Assembly: GCA_949361645.1 (NCBI GenBank)
Contig: OX442419.1
Location: 8,731,377-8,795,376, forward strand
Length of the DNA stretch: 64,000 nt
From: Spongilla lacustris
Taxonomy: Eukaryota; Porifera; Demospongiae; Spongillida; Spongillidae
Direction of reading: 5' to 3'
The notes below the pieces were generated by a model. That model saw only the letters and a program-made list of their open reading frames with translations, was not told the DNA's origin and searched no databases. This document shows positions 1-9,505 of this stretch, piece after piece; positions within the stretch are counted from its first letter, which is position 1; every line of letters starts with the position of its first letter. The translations under genes were made by a program, and so were the position numbers.

Positions 1-1087
1 GATCTTGGAGGTTGTCCAAAAACAAGTTCTAAAGATGTGTACTTTTTTTAACTGCTCACCTGAGTGTTAATGGTATACCTGCAAGCACACAACAGTGTTT
101 CATTGCATGCCAACAATACCACACTTTAGTATAAATGGATTGTAATTTTGATTAAGAGGAATATGGTGCAGCATGGATAGGGGTTTTAATATGCATGCAG
201 TTAGAGTAGATACAATTACAATATCTTTAACGTGCAGACAATGTAATGCAGTCATATCCCAATGGTATAATGAACTTGTTCAGTGACTGTGGGTGACGTG
301 GCCACTGGTAAGCTGCACTGTTCCTGGCCATGATGCAATAACTTCTTCAATTACTGAATTCTCATCCATTGTCACTGTGCAATATGTTAGGGAGTCCAAA
401 TCTTGGGCACACCCTCTTCTCTCATGCATTGGCAACTTCCTTAGCCATTTTTGAATGTAATGGATATGCTAAGTTAAATTTAGACCAATGATCTACAATG
501 TGTACAATCTATTTAAAGTTGTGATGTAGCATGTGCTGCATATCAATCAAGTCAATCTGCGTGAGGAGAGGAAGAAAGAAGAAAAGGGAAAAATGAATTT
601 GGCACCACTATTATTTCGTTAATAGCATATGAGTAATGACTGACCTGCCCTCTTGAAAAAAAAGCCATTAGCCACATGCAGTGGATCTTAGAAGAGTGCG
701 ATTCTTCTGCGGAAGCTGAACACAACATACCTCACACAGTTTGATGAAGTGTTCAACAGCTCCAACACTTCTTCTTGTATAAAGATTGAATCTAAATTTA
801 TAAGTCCTCAACTTACTATGATGCATAAGTCAAGTTGAAGTCTTACATGTACCTTATTGCTGTTTAATTTGTTACATGTAGGTTAATTCAATGTTCATGC
901 ATGATCTTTAGCAATACTAATAATCAGCTATTCAGTTGTAGCGGTAAATTTATAGTGCATATACATGTAAAATGTATGTAAAGCAAACTATATAATGTGA
1001 ATTATAATCACAGTTTGGTCACAAAATCTCAGCAAGGCATCTCAGCATGGGTTAAATCATGAAACTGTGCGACTTGAGTATATGGGT
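1..1087. other. Non-coding, 3' of the GPCR gene
   Basis: AT-rich sequence with scattered TGCATGCA-type motifs and no ORF resembling a known protein on either strand. It lies downstream of the receptor gene and should hold its 3' UTR. I see no other element in it. Confidence 0.6.
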
Positions 1088-3271
1088 TCATTGTACATGC
1101 ACTCTCCTAGAAATCTCTTTGACAACAGGTCTGATGGGAGGAAAGAAGAGCAGGACAATGCACAGATATACTCCTACAGTGAGCATGAGGGACATCATCC
1201 CGTAGCGTACATTCAGGTTTGACCCAGTGATCGAAGTAATGAAGTATATGATTCCTCCGATTCCACTAGTGATTGACAAAAGATAAGCCAGAATTATTAT
1301 TCCATGGGGTTTAAACCGCTTCATTGTAATAACTTTACTTGAGAAAAACGCAAAGAACACACAAGCCACTAAAAGAACACACTCCCATATAGCCACAATT
1401 AAGACCCAAATCACCTCATGCCTGCACTGGCAACTTTCTCTCATTACTGTGATCAAATTATTCCCTAATTGCTCTAAAGTTTTATTCACCAGTCGCACAT
1501 AGTGATCGCTCCCAAGCCAAACTACACAGAAAACAGCACTTAGAGAGGTCAGAACCACAACCACGGCGCCCAGAGTGGTATCATTTAAGTGCTTGGAAGT
1601 GCGCTTATATTTGGCATTGAAGACGTAATACAGCCTCGCGGTCTTCACCAAGACCGTAGCCAATACTAAGGTTACACCAATCACCAGGCAGCATGGCACG
1701 ACGTTGCAAAACGATGTCTTTACCTCAATGCTCACTCCAAACGCCTCCAAAATTGTATAGAAAACTGTGGCCACGTTGACAAGGTAACATCCGGCGTAAG
1801 CAAAATTATTGAGCCTCACACTAGAGGCCTTGATGGACTTCGTGTGGCTGTACAATGTGTTCAAGAGGTGAATCACCATGATTATCACAGAAGCAGCCAC
1901 GTTCAATAGTATTATTACTGCCGCTAGAGGCAGAGATACGTGAATGTACAGCTCATTGAAGTTTGTCGACACAAAATGAGCTGTTGTATAATTCACCTTA
2001 ATTGTATCATTACCAAACGTATATGATGCGATTTCTTTATCGGATTGACTTTCTTCAAAAAACTGAAATATGCTACTCTCTCGAGTAATTATAAATCCTG
2101 TCGTTTCATTGAATTCGATTTCACCTGTCATGCCTTGAAATTTCAACTTGAACATCTGCTGTTTAATAACCTCGGTGACACTAACATCTCCGTAAGCGTT
2201 ACCGGTAAGATAAAGTCCCTTTGCTTTCAACTGTTCTGCTGAGTTGTTAAGCGCCAAAGCCATAGCCCACACGGCATCGTATGTAGCCAAACACCAGAAG
2301 TTTTGAAGGCAAAAGTCCGGAAAACGATGTATATTCATATCAAAAGTCGGGTTGCTTTGTTGACTCCAGGTCGTAAGGCGACGATTGAGTACAGCGGCAA
2401 TCTGCTCGGAACCACATGTGTATACGACACCATTGTAAGTGAAGGACACTGGTGTGAAGTTGACATAATAATAAACTTGGACGAGAATCCACTGGTACTT
2501 GGGGTAGGTCATATTCATATGATACGCCACGCACAGCATCTCTTGGAGAATATCACCGCGGAGAAAGGATACAATGACCCGCGCGTAGGAAGCTCTGACT
2601 TCATCCAATGGAATATCAACGGAAGTCACTGGAGAAGAGAAAGCGACTTGCGCAATGCCCTTTAGCTTTTCTGTAAAGAATGTGTAAGAAGTATAGTCCA
2701 CGACAAATCCACTGTCATAGAGTATTGCGGTGCGAGTCCAGTTATTGCACCTGAAAAGCGCTACCAGGGCATTTACGTCAATTTCCGTTGAACGTAGAAT
2801 TCCGTAAGAGTAAGGATATGTGACACGATTGGCAAGGGTGGGAGAATTCCCAAAGTGGATATTGTTCACTGCTATTTCTGGCCTCCCCGTAAGCTCGGAC
2901 ACTGCTTCGATTGCATTGGTACACTCAGGACCAATGAAGCCAACAATGTGTTTGTCGCTATAATAGAGCTGTGATACGAGGTTTATAACGGCCTTAAAGC
3001 TAATGTTGCAGCCGTCATCAGTTTCAATCAGCTTCAGCTCGTAGTCCGGCCACAGAAGGTCCGTTCGATTGTTGATACTTTCCAGTGCCAGGTACGCACC
3101 GCTAACCGTTTGTGGACCATCGGCAGAGAAAGGTTTGAGATCTGTATTATTGTCAGGGTACGAGAGGAAGGAGAGAATGTAGAGAGTCTTGTTTCCGTGT
3201 TGCTGTCCGCCAGCAAAATTAGCAACAAAAGCGACGAATACAATGCACGCAGTCACATAACATCTCTCCAT
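1088..3271 (-). CDS. GABA-B-type class C G-protein-coupled receptor
   Basis: A single uninterrupted 727-codon ORF. Residues 1-22 form a hydrophobic signal peptide. Residues about 28-430 look like the bilobed periplasmic-binding-like (ANF-receptor/Venus-flytrap) ligand domain, with many N-glycosylation sequons (for example NKT 27-29, NNT 41-43). Residues about 443-711 contain seven hydrophobic segments (about 443-468, 489-510, 521-545, 566-587, 620-645, 656-680, 690-711). The stretch IKASSVRLNNFAYAGCYLV between TM1 and TM2 is close to the IK.SS..LNN signature of GABA-B receptors, and there is no cysteine-rich domain between the ligand domain and TM1, which also fits GABA-B rather than mGluR. 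Expected at the plasma membrane, coupling an extracellular small ligand to G proteins. The cytoplasmic tail after TM7 is only about 16 residues, so the GABA-B coiled coil is absent. The ligand is unknown; intronless GABA-B-like receptors could come from an expanded family. Confidence 0.9.
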   Translation of the reverse strand: MERCYVTACIVFVAFVANFAGGQQHGNKTLYILSFLSYPDNNTDLKPFSADGPQTVSGAYLALESINNRTDLLWPDYELKLIETDDGCNISFKAVINLVSQLYYSDKHIVGFIGPECTNAIEAVSELTGRPEIAVNNIHFGNSPTLANRVTYPYSYGILRSTEIDVNALVALFRCNNWTRTAILYDSGFVVDYTSYTFFTEKLKGIAQVAFSSPVTSVDIPLDEVRASYARVIVSFLRGDILQEMLCVAYHMNMTYPKYQWILVQVYYYVNFTPVSFTYNGVVYTCGSEQIAAVLNRRLTTWSQQSNPTFDMNIHRFPDFCLQNFWCLATYDAVWAMALALNNSAEQLKAKGLYLTGNAYGDVSVTEVIKQQMFKLKFQGMTGEIEFNETTGFIITRESSIFQFFEESQSDKEIASYTFGNDTIKVNYTTAHFVSTNFNELYIHVSLPLAAVIILLNVAASVIIMVIHLLNTLYSHTKSIKASSVRLNNFAYAGCYLVNVATVFYTILEAFGVSIEVKTSFCNVVPCCLVIGVTLVLATVLVKTARLYYVFNAKYKRTSKHLNDTTLGAVVVVLTSLSAVFCVVWLGSDHYVRLVNKTLEQLGNNLITVMRESCQCRHEVIWVLIVAIWECVLLVACVFFAFFSSKVITMKRFKPHGIIILAYLLSITSGIGGIIYFITSITGSNLNVRYGMMSLMLTVGVYLCIVLLFFPPIRPVVKEISRRVHVQ

Positions 3272-4448
3272 GTTATGCCTGTGGTATTGCGTCTGAGAAA
3301 CTATACTGGTAGATATATCTATGGATCACGCGACGTATGTGATTTAATGGTGCATGCACTTTAAAATTAATGACTCTAGCTTACTTAGGTTAAGAAAATT
3401 ATATTATCCTGAGGAGTGGCAATGGGTGACTGTAATGATAATTATATATAATTATATATAAGGTCTACACCCTTGTCGTCGAAATCCGCTGCCACCAGGA
3501 ATGTTATGACGTCATTGGGTGTCAAATCGCATGTATCGGTTGGAAAAACCTCGATATGGAGCAATGCAGTACAGTATACCACAAATGCTGCATGCACGAT
3601 TTTGCGAAAGACATTTCAGCACTATAACAGCTTCCTTCACGCATCGGTCATGATGACGACATGTGACTAATCGTCATAAAAATGGCCGCAAAGTTTGGTT
3701 TCAAGCGATGATACATTGTATCTCATCAGCCAATATGTTGGTAAATTACCATTGATTATTTAAAAATAAAGGCACGCCAGTACCATAAATAACCAGTTCC
3801 AGGTGCCTGGCACAAGCAGACATGTGACCTTGACTTCTCGCTGCCAAATGCCTATAGCCTTAGATATCTCAGGTAGCAGTAATTTTTGTTTTTCCAGGTC
3901 TTTAGAGTCATTCATCAGTGCACAGAGCATGCAGCACAATCATTTTAAGCCTTATCTTTGTCTGCTTAAATCTCCTTGGATTGCCTACAGTAAGCAAGAG
4001 AATGGTGGTTTTGTCTGCATGCACAGTCAGCCACACCCACCTAGCACTGGTCTGGCGGACGTCCCCAATGTTGGAGAAGATGACGTGGTTCCCATGTGTA
4101 CCTTTAGCCGTTCATCTGGGTACTAGGTAGCGATCCGGGAGTGCTAGTAAGTCAATCATGGACCGCATTTCACAAGGCATGCACTACATGGAATTATGCA
4201 GAGAAGACTATACCATAAAGATGCTGTAATAAAATCTGGATAATGTGTTCTCTCAAGTCATGACCATTTCCAAGCCAAAGATGAGCAATCTGCTCAGTCA
4301 AGCAATGGAGAACAGGATTGTTCAAATCATCAAAAGCTTCGTTCACATTGAAACAACAGTATGTCATGTGGACAACAGTTCTACATGGTCATTGTGATAA
4401 TGCAACAGATTTAGAAAAAAGATCCCCTCAACACTGAAAACCAGGCAT
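3272..4448. other. Non-coding between GPCR and transposon debris
   Basis: The part next to 3271 should contain the receptor promoter and 5' UTR. An AT dinucleotide-rich stretch (3436-3460) is present. Short ORFs at 3803-4130 have no recognisable domain and are probably chance reading frames. Confidence 0.5.
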
Positions 4449-4684
4449 GGTGATTTCCAGATACTTCTAAATTTCAGAGTAGATGCATGCAGATGATACT
4501 GTTCTTGGTAAACATATTCAAGAACCTTCAAAGAATGCTACCTACGCTGCTTCTGTCCTTCAAAACCAGATCACTGTCATTGATGCGCTTGAAGATCAAG
4601 CGCTCTGTGTTTCACTTCATAGCTGATAAAGTTACTGCTGGGTCCAATAATGAGCAACTGAGCCTTGTCTTATTGGGATCCTAG
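4449..4684 (+). pseudogene. DUF4371 / ZMYM1-like hAT-type transposase fragment
   Basis: Three frame-shifted pieces read as the N-terminal part of the DUF4371 domain found in hAT-like transposases and ZMYM1-type proteins: GDFQILLNFRVDA near 4449, KHIQEPSKNATYAASVLQNQ around 4505-4570, and FIADKVTAGSNNEQLSLVLL ending in a stop at 4684. In the family these correspond to F.ELL.FR, H....KNATYTS..IQN and F.ILADE..D.SN.EQLSLVLR. The order is conserved but the frame changes at least twice and the DDE core is absent, so this is a decayed fragment. It is cut off just before the minisatellite and LINE that follow. Confidence 0.6.
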
Positions 4685-4720
4685 TTATTGATAATCTTGC
4701 GGGCTTTGAATGTGAACAGG

Positions 4721-5348
4721 GCATATGATGGGCCAGGCATATGATGGGCCAGGCATATATGATGGGCCAGGCATATATGATGGGCCAGGCATATATGATG
4801 GGCCAGGCATATATGATGGGCCAGGCATATATGATGGGCCAGGCATATATGATGGGCCAGGCATATATGATGGGCCAGGCATATATGATGGGCCAGGCAT
4901 ATATGATGGGCCAGGCATATATGATGGGCCAGGCATATGATGGGCCAGGCATATATGATGGGCCAGGCATATATGATGGGCCAGGCATATATGATGGGCC
5001 AGGCATATATGATGGGCCAGGCATATATGATGGGCCAGGCATATATGATGGGCCAGGCATATATGATGGGCCAGGCATATATGATGGGCCAGGCATATAT
5101 GATGGGCCAGGCATGTATGATGGGCCAGGCATGTATGATGGGCCAGGCATATGATGGGCCAGGCATATATGATGGGCCAGGCATATATGATGGGCCAGGC
5201 ATATATGATGGGCCAGGCATATATGATGGGCCAGGCATATGATGGGCCAGGCATATATGATGGGCCAGGCATATGATGGGCCAGGCATATATGATGGGCC
5301 AGGCATATGATGGGCCAGGCATATATGATGGGCCAGGCATATATGATG
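4721..5348 (+). repeat. 18-bp minisatellite ATATATGATGGGCCAGGC
   Basis: About 35 nearly identical copies of ATATATGATGGGCCAGGC, with some 16-bp units lacking one AT and two units carrying ATGTATGATG. Because 18 is a multiple of three, the array is open in several frames on both strands, but the 16-bp variants shift the frame. Its right edge runs in frame into the LINE ORF that follows. Confidence 0.95.
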
Positions 5349-7435
5349 CCAAATTGCGAGATGCAGTTGCTGAACTGGCCCGACGCCTATCCAACAAAAT
5401 CGTTGACTGGAAAGATATCAGAGCACTAATGTCTAGTCGCTTGATAGCACTTGACAAATGTCCAGGTGTTCGTCCCATAGCCATTGGCGAGATTTTAAGG
5501 CGCATTATATGCAGATCAATAGTCATGGCTACACGAAATGACATAGCAGACTTATGTGGTGTTGACCAGCTTTGCTCAGGTATTAAGGGCGGCATCGAGG
5601 GAGCATTTCATGCGATGAAAGATCTTTTCGAAGCAAAAAGAGCATCAGGATGGGGACTACTGCTTGTAGATGCTAATAATGCATTCAACTCCCTCAATAG
5701 GGTTGCAGCAATTTGGAACATACGCATTCAGTGGCCACGTTGTGCAAGGTTTGTGTTCAACACGTATCGTGGCTATGCTCCTCTTGTGGTACAAACAGAG
5801 CACAATGCTGAATTCATATTTAGCAAAGAGGGTGTTGCTCAAGGAGATCCACTCTCAATGCTGATGTATGCAGCTGCCCTAATGCCTCTCATTCAGTCCC
5901 TATCAACTCCAAACTGTAATCAAAATTGGTATGCTGATGACTCTGCTTGTGATGACTCTGCTTGTACTGCTGACCTCAGCCATCTGATTGAGTGGTTTGA
6001 AAAGCTTCGTTCAATGGGACCTAGGTATGGTTACTACCCAGAACCAAAGAAGACCGTGCTGATAGTGGATAAAGAATTTGATTCAGAAGCACATGAAAAA
6101 TTTGATCACCTTGGTGTCAAAGTAGTTAGAGGCCATCGTTTTTTGGGTGGTTTTATTGGAGACCTGGAAGCAATCAATCTGTTTGTTCAAGGCAAAGTGA
6201 AGGAGTGGACAAACTTTATTACCATTCTATCTGAAGCTGCACAATCATATCCACAAGCTGCCTTTGTAGCATTATCCAAATCTCTTCAATTTGAATGGTT
6301 GCACTTGCAAAGACTAATACCAAACATTGGCAACGCCTTTATCCCTATATGGAATGCTATTAATGCTTCTTTTTGGCCTGCTATTTTTGACAGTACAGTA
6401 TCCCAACAAGACCAATTACTATTCTCCATTCCTGTCAAAATGGGTGGTATGGGCATTCGTAATCCTGCTGAAATGGCCAGCATTGCTTACAACACTTCGT
6501 TTTCAGGCACAAAGCATATTTCAGATGCCATAAAAGAAAGAAAACCTTTTTCATTAATGGATCACAATGCTAAGATGGCAGAGGCAATATCAACTATGCA
6601 TCATGAACTTCAGCAGCAAGATCAAATCAAATTAGATTCAGTGCTTCTCACTCTTGATACAAAACAAGTACGAGCTATACAAAGAGCAATCACATTTAAA
6701 ACATCTACATGGTTAACAGTGATACCAACCACAGATCATCATTTTGATCTTTCTGCTACCGAGTTTCGTGATGCTTTAACAGTCAGATATCATAGACCTT
6801 TTTTGAAGATGCCAGCAATATGTGATGGATGTGGTGCAGCCTTTAGCTATGAACATGCCCTGGATTGTAAGAAAGGAGGTCTCATAACCAGACGCCACAA
6901 TGAAGTAAGAGACACTCTTGGTGACCTGTCATCTATTGCTTATAAGGACATTATCAGGGAACCAGTGATACAAGAGGCATGTGAACTAACAGGTGAACCC
7001 TCCTTAATAGCTGATCTTGGTGTACGAGGGGTCTGGCAGCCTCAGGCTCAAGCACTTTTTGATGTACGTGTGATAGACACCGATGCACCCTCTCATGTTC
7101 AAAGAAGTGTGGCAGCAGTCCTAGCATCAGCTGAAACAGAAAAAAAGAAAAAATACAACAATGCAGCTATTGCTAGACGAGCCTCATTTACACCATTTGT
7201 GGTGTCAGTTGATGGTGCCTTGGGATGTGAAGCAACCAACTATCTTAAACACCTCTCTGAGTACATCTGCATGAAATGGGGAAAGTCCTATGGAGAAGTG
7301 ATGGGATGGCTGAGGGCCAGTTTGTCGTTTGCAATCATAAGAGCCACTGATTTGTGTCTCCGGGGATCTCGTATCAGATGGAGGAGTGCGATGGATATGG
7401 CTGATGGGATGGGACTTCCCTATATAGTAGAATAG
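5273..7435 (+). CDS. Non-LTR retrotransposon polyprotein: reverse transcriptase plus restriction-like endonuclease
   Basis: The ORF is 720 codons; the first about 25 are minisatellite, so the authentic start is unknown and the element is probably 5'-truncated. RT signature blocks follow in order: DKCPGVRPIAIGEILRR (61-77), motif A LLLVDANNAFNSLNR with Asp133, motif B GVAQGDPLSMLMYAAAL (187-203), motif C YADD (220-223). A zinc knuckle C517-x2-C520-x7-H528-x3-C532 and RRHN (540-543) precede a PD-(D/E)xK-like region (Asp581, FDVRV 596-600). This RT then CCHC then endonuclease order is that of the R2-like group of LINEs with a C-terminal restriction-like endonuclease, so target-primed reverse transcription is expected. 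A 15-bp tandem duplication at 5936-5965 repeats DDSAC at the active site. No stop interrupts the frame, so the copy is young. The clade within the group cannot be decided by eye. Confidence 0.88.
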   Translation: MMGQAYMMGQAYDGPGIYDGPGIYDAKLRDAVAELARRLSNKIVDWKDIRALMSSRLIALDKCPGVRPIAIGEILRRIICRSIVMATRNDIADLCGVDQLCSGIKGGIEGAFHAMKDLFEAKRASGWGLLLVDANNAFNSLNRVAAIWNIRIQWPRCARFVFNTYRGYAPLVVQTEHNAEFIFSKEGVAQGDPLSMLMYAAALMPLIQSLSTPNCNQNWYADDSACDDSACTADLSHLIEWFEKLRSMGPRYGYYPEPKKTVLIVDKEFDSEAHEKFDHLGVKVVRGHRFLGGFIGDLEAINLFVQGKVKEWTNFITILSEAAQSYPQAAFVALSKSLQFEWLHLQRLIPNIGNAFIPIWNAINASFWPAIFDSTVSQQDQLLFSIPVKMGGMGIRNPAEMASIAYNTSFSGTKHISDAIKERKPFSLMDHNAKMAEAISTMHHELQQQDQIKLDSVLLTLDTKQVRAIQRAITFKTSTWLTVIPTTDHHFDLSATEFRDALTVRYHRPFLKMPAICDGCGAAFSYEHALDCKKGGLITRRHNEVRDTLGDLSSIAYKDIIREPVIQEACELTGEPSLIADLGVRGVWQPQAQALFDVRVIDTDAPSHVQRSVAAVLASAETEKKKKYNNAAIARRASFTPFVVSVDGALGCEATNYLKHLSEYICMKWGKSYGEVMGWLRASLSFAIIRATDLCLRGSRIRWRSAMDMADGMGLPYIVE

Positions 7436-7645
7436 TTGGTTCTTTTATAATATTTCACATGTGGATAAATCATTTCTATCTCTCTTGAATTATGGATTCT
7501 ATACTTATGCAAGAACCTGTATTGTATGTATGTATTTATTATTATTATTATTATAAAAAAAATATTATTATAATAATTATATAATATTAAAATTACACCA
7601 CTAAAGTTATTATGCACTTAATAATCAGACATCAAATCCCTGAGT
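7436..7645 (+). other. LINE 3' tail region, AT-rich
   Basis: AT-rich sequence with ATT runs (7538-7595) directly after the LINE stop codon, probably its 3' UTR and tail. No gene is visible. Confidence 0.5.
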
Positions 7646-8422
7646 CTACACCCACTTTCGCTCCAATTTCCTACGCCTATTCTTTGATAGAGCTTGCGGT
7701 CTAGCTTCATCCAACGTCAGTGGTTTTAGTAAGTGATAAGCAGCCTCCGAATGGACAGCCTCTTGTGTGGCCCTAATCTGAGAGGGAGGTCCCTCACTTT
7801 TCGTAGCCATTCCCGAGTTGCATCCATTGGCCTTGTCACCATTCAACTCATCAAATTTCTTCAATGCTATCTTCAAATTGGACAGTTTCCTTGAGTCCAC
7901 CTGAAACATCTCCAGAGCCCTCAGCCTATCTTCTGGAACTTCCCACTTCTGATCTGGTTTTAGGTCAGTATCTAACCATCCTACTGAAACCTCAAGTTGC
8001 TCGATCATGGAAACAAATTCTGAGCGGGACTTAACATGAGAAAGATCCATGACAACACCATTCTCCACGTAACAGTTCAGCTCCAGCTGCATGCTCTCTT
8101 CCTGGTGACAGGTGGCGACGTACGCTTTTCTAGCGGTCTTTTTAGAACGAGCGTTACTTGGTGTATTTAAAAGCTTGGAGTATGCCTCCTCTCTTCGACA
8201 TTTAGCTCGCTGGAGTTCGATCTGAATTGAACGGCGACAGCTGTCATCTCGATCGAGCCAACAAATCCCGCAGCTGGAAAAGTCAGGGTCCGTCGCGAGC
8301 GGTGTACAAGCATCATCAGAGTCTTCACAGCTAGAAACTTCTTCCTCAACCCACTCATCATAAGCAAAAACATCATAAGCAAAATCATCCTCTTCATCAT
8401 CCTCTTCGGTCGCAGACGCCAT
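7646..8422 (-). CDS. Hypothetical 258-aa protein, acidic N-terminus, basic C-terminus
   Basis: An intact single-exon ORF starting at an ATG (8422). I do not recognise the family. Residues 1-50 are strongly acidic (EEDDEEDD, WVEEEVSSCEDSDD), followed by CGICWLDRDDSC, a Lys/Arg/Glu-rich segment around 68-100 that may be helical, a middle part with several Leu-rich helices (about 120-195), and a basic C-terminus NRRRKLERKWV that could bind nucleic acid or act in nuclear import. No signal peptide or membrane span is seen. It faces the LINE ORF tail to tail. It may be a host gene or an ORF of an unrecognised element; a length of 258 codons without stops argues against chance. Confidence 0.55.
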   Translation of the reverse strand: MASATEEDDEEDDFAYDVFAYDEWVEEEVSSCEDSDDACTPLATDPDFSSCGICWLDRDDSCRRSIQIELQRAKCRREEAYSKLLNTPSNARSKKTARKAYVATCHQEESMQLELNCYVENGVVMDLSHVKSRSEFVSMIEQLEVSVGWLDTDLKPDQKWEVPEDRLRALEMFQVDSRKLSNLKIALKKFDELNGDKANGCNSGMATKSEGPPSQIRATQEAVHSEAAYHLLKPLTLDEARPQALSKNRRRKLERKWV

Positions 8423-8444
8423 TATTACGACCCACTAAAGATTA

Positions 8445-8482
<38 letters not shown>

Positions 8483-9035
8483 TATTATAATTATAATTAC
8501 TTAGGCTCGCATTTACACGGACGTAAATATTTATAAGATTTTCGCTAATATTTACAATACATTTACCGCGTATACGTAAAGGTACAAACATATTTACATA
8601 CATGTTTACGCCACATTTGCAATACGAGCCATCATATATTTACGTATGTATTTACTACATGTTTACTTGCATTATACAAAACGATACACTACATTATCAC
8701 CAATTAAGACATGACTAGACTAGAGATGAAGTGTATACTACCCGGCAACGAGTATATATATTCTGAAGAATTAATGATACAAAGAAGCACATTGCTACCT
8801 TCCCCTATGATGCGGTTTTTATAATGATTTCTTATCAACAGTATAAGCACGCACATGATTGACCTTCTAACGATCGAAATGTGTCAGCGGCTGGGACGGG
8901 GTCTCCCCATTCCCCTCACTTGCACTGCTAAAACAAAAGTGTGAAGGTTTGTGATCGAATATACACTCCAAATCAGGTATGAGGTCACTGAGAAGTCTGA
9001 AGTGATTTTTGAAAAATAAAAAGCGATACTGCCGT
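8423..9035. other. Non-coding with (ATT)n and TTTAC-rich repeat
   Basis: An (ATT)n microsatellite lies at 8443-8480. From about 8505 to 8680 there are about a dozen scattered ATTTAC/GTAAAT motifs, bounded by GGCTCGCATTT near 8504 and TTTGCAATACGAGCC near 8617, which could be the ends of a small degraded MITE. No gene is seen. Confidence 0.5.
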
Positions 9036-9260
9036 TGTCGTAGGAAATTCTGTCCCCCCCTTTCACTGTCCCCCCGGACATTTTTTCCTAGGAATGGCTG
9101 TCCCCCGGACAATTTTTCCTAGGTACCACTGTCCCCCCGGACAACGGTTCCTAGGAAAGAATGTCCGGGGGGACATTTTTGCCTAGGAGAAAATGTCCCC
9201 CCCCCCCCCCCCCCCTGGTAGAAATGTCCCCCCTAGTGGGGGACATTTTTGCCTAGGAGA
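9036..9260. repeat. Subterminal GTCC/CCTAGG array, left end of Ginger 1
   Basis: Roughly 32-bp modules made of a GTCCCCCCGGACA-like inverted motif, a T-rich spacer and the palindrome CCTAGG. The orientation flips near 9155. A C-run (9197-9215) lies inside. The hAT element landed in the last CCTAGGAGA module. Confidence 0.85.
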
Positions 9261-9303
9261 TAGGGTGTGTAACCGGTTATCAGGTTATTCGGGTTATTCG
9301 GAT

Positions 9304-9476
9304 TGTAATGCAGGATTTATTAGTCTGCGCTTGCGCAGTACAAAGTATTGATGGAACCTTTTGTAATAGATTGTCACACGCACACCCGTGATCACACATA
9401 TATATATACACCTTATTTTTGTATGTTTGTCAGTCTGTACCTCGTGTATACCTGCTATCAATCTTGGCCACTTACA
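9304..9476 (+). repeat. 5' LTR (173 bp)
   Basis: TGTAATGCAGG...CCACTTACA; identical to the 3' copy. It contains TATATATATA near 9400, a possible promoter element. Confidence 0.95.
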
Positions 9477-9477
9477 C

Positions 9478-9490
9478 TGGCGTAGTCGGC
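9478..9490 (+). promoter_or_regulatory. Primer-binding site, tRNA-Ser-like
   Basis: TGGCGTAGTCGGC starts two bases after the 5' LTR. It is complementary to a tRNA 3' end of the form GCCGACTACG plus CCA, which I recall for animal serine tRNAs (AGA/TGA). It should prime minus-strand cDNA synthesis. Confidence 0.75.
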
Positions 9491-9505
9491 TCTACACGAG
9501 TTGGA

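Noticed and set aside
4632..5595. Long minus-strand ORFs rich in MPGPSY/CLAHHI repeats
   Set aside because: They are only the 18-bp minisatellite read in other frames, with no start context or domain.
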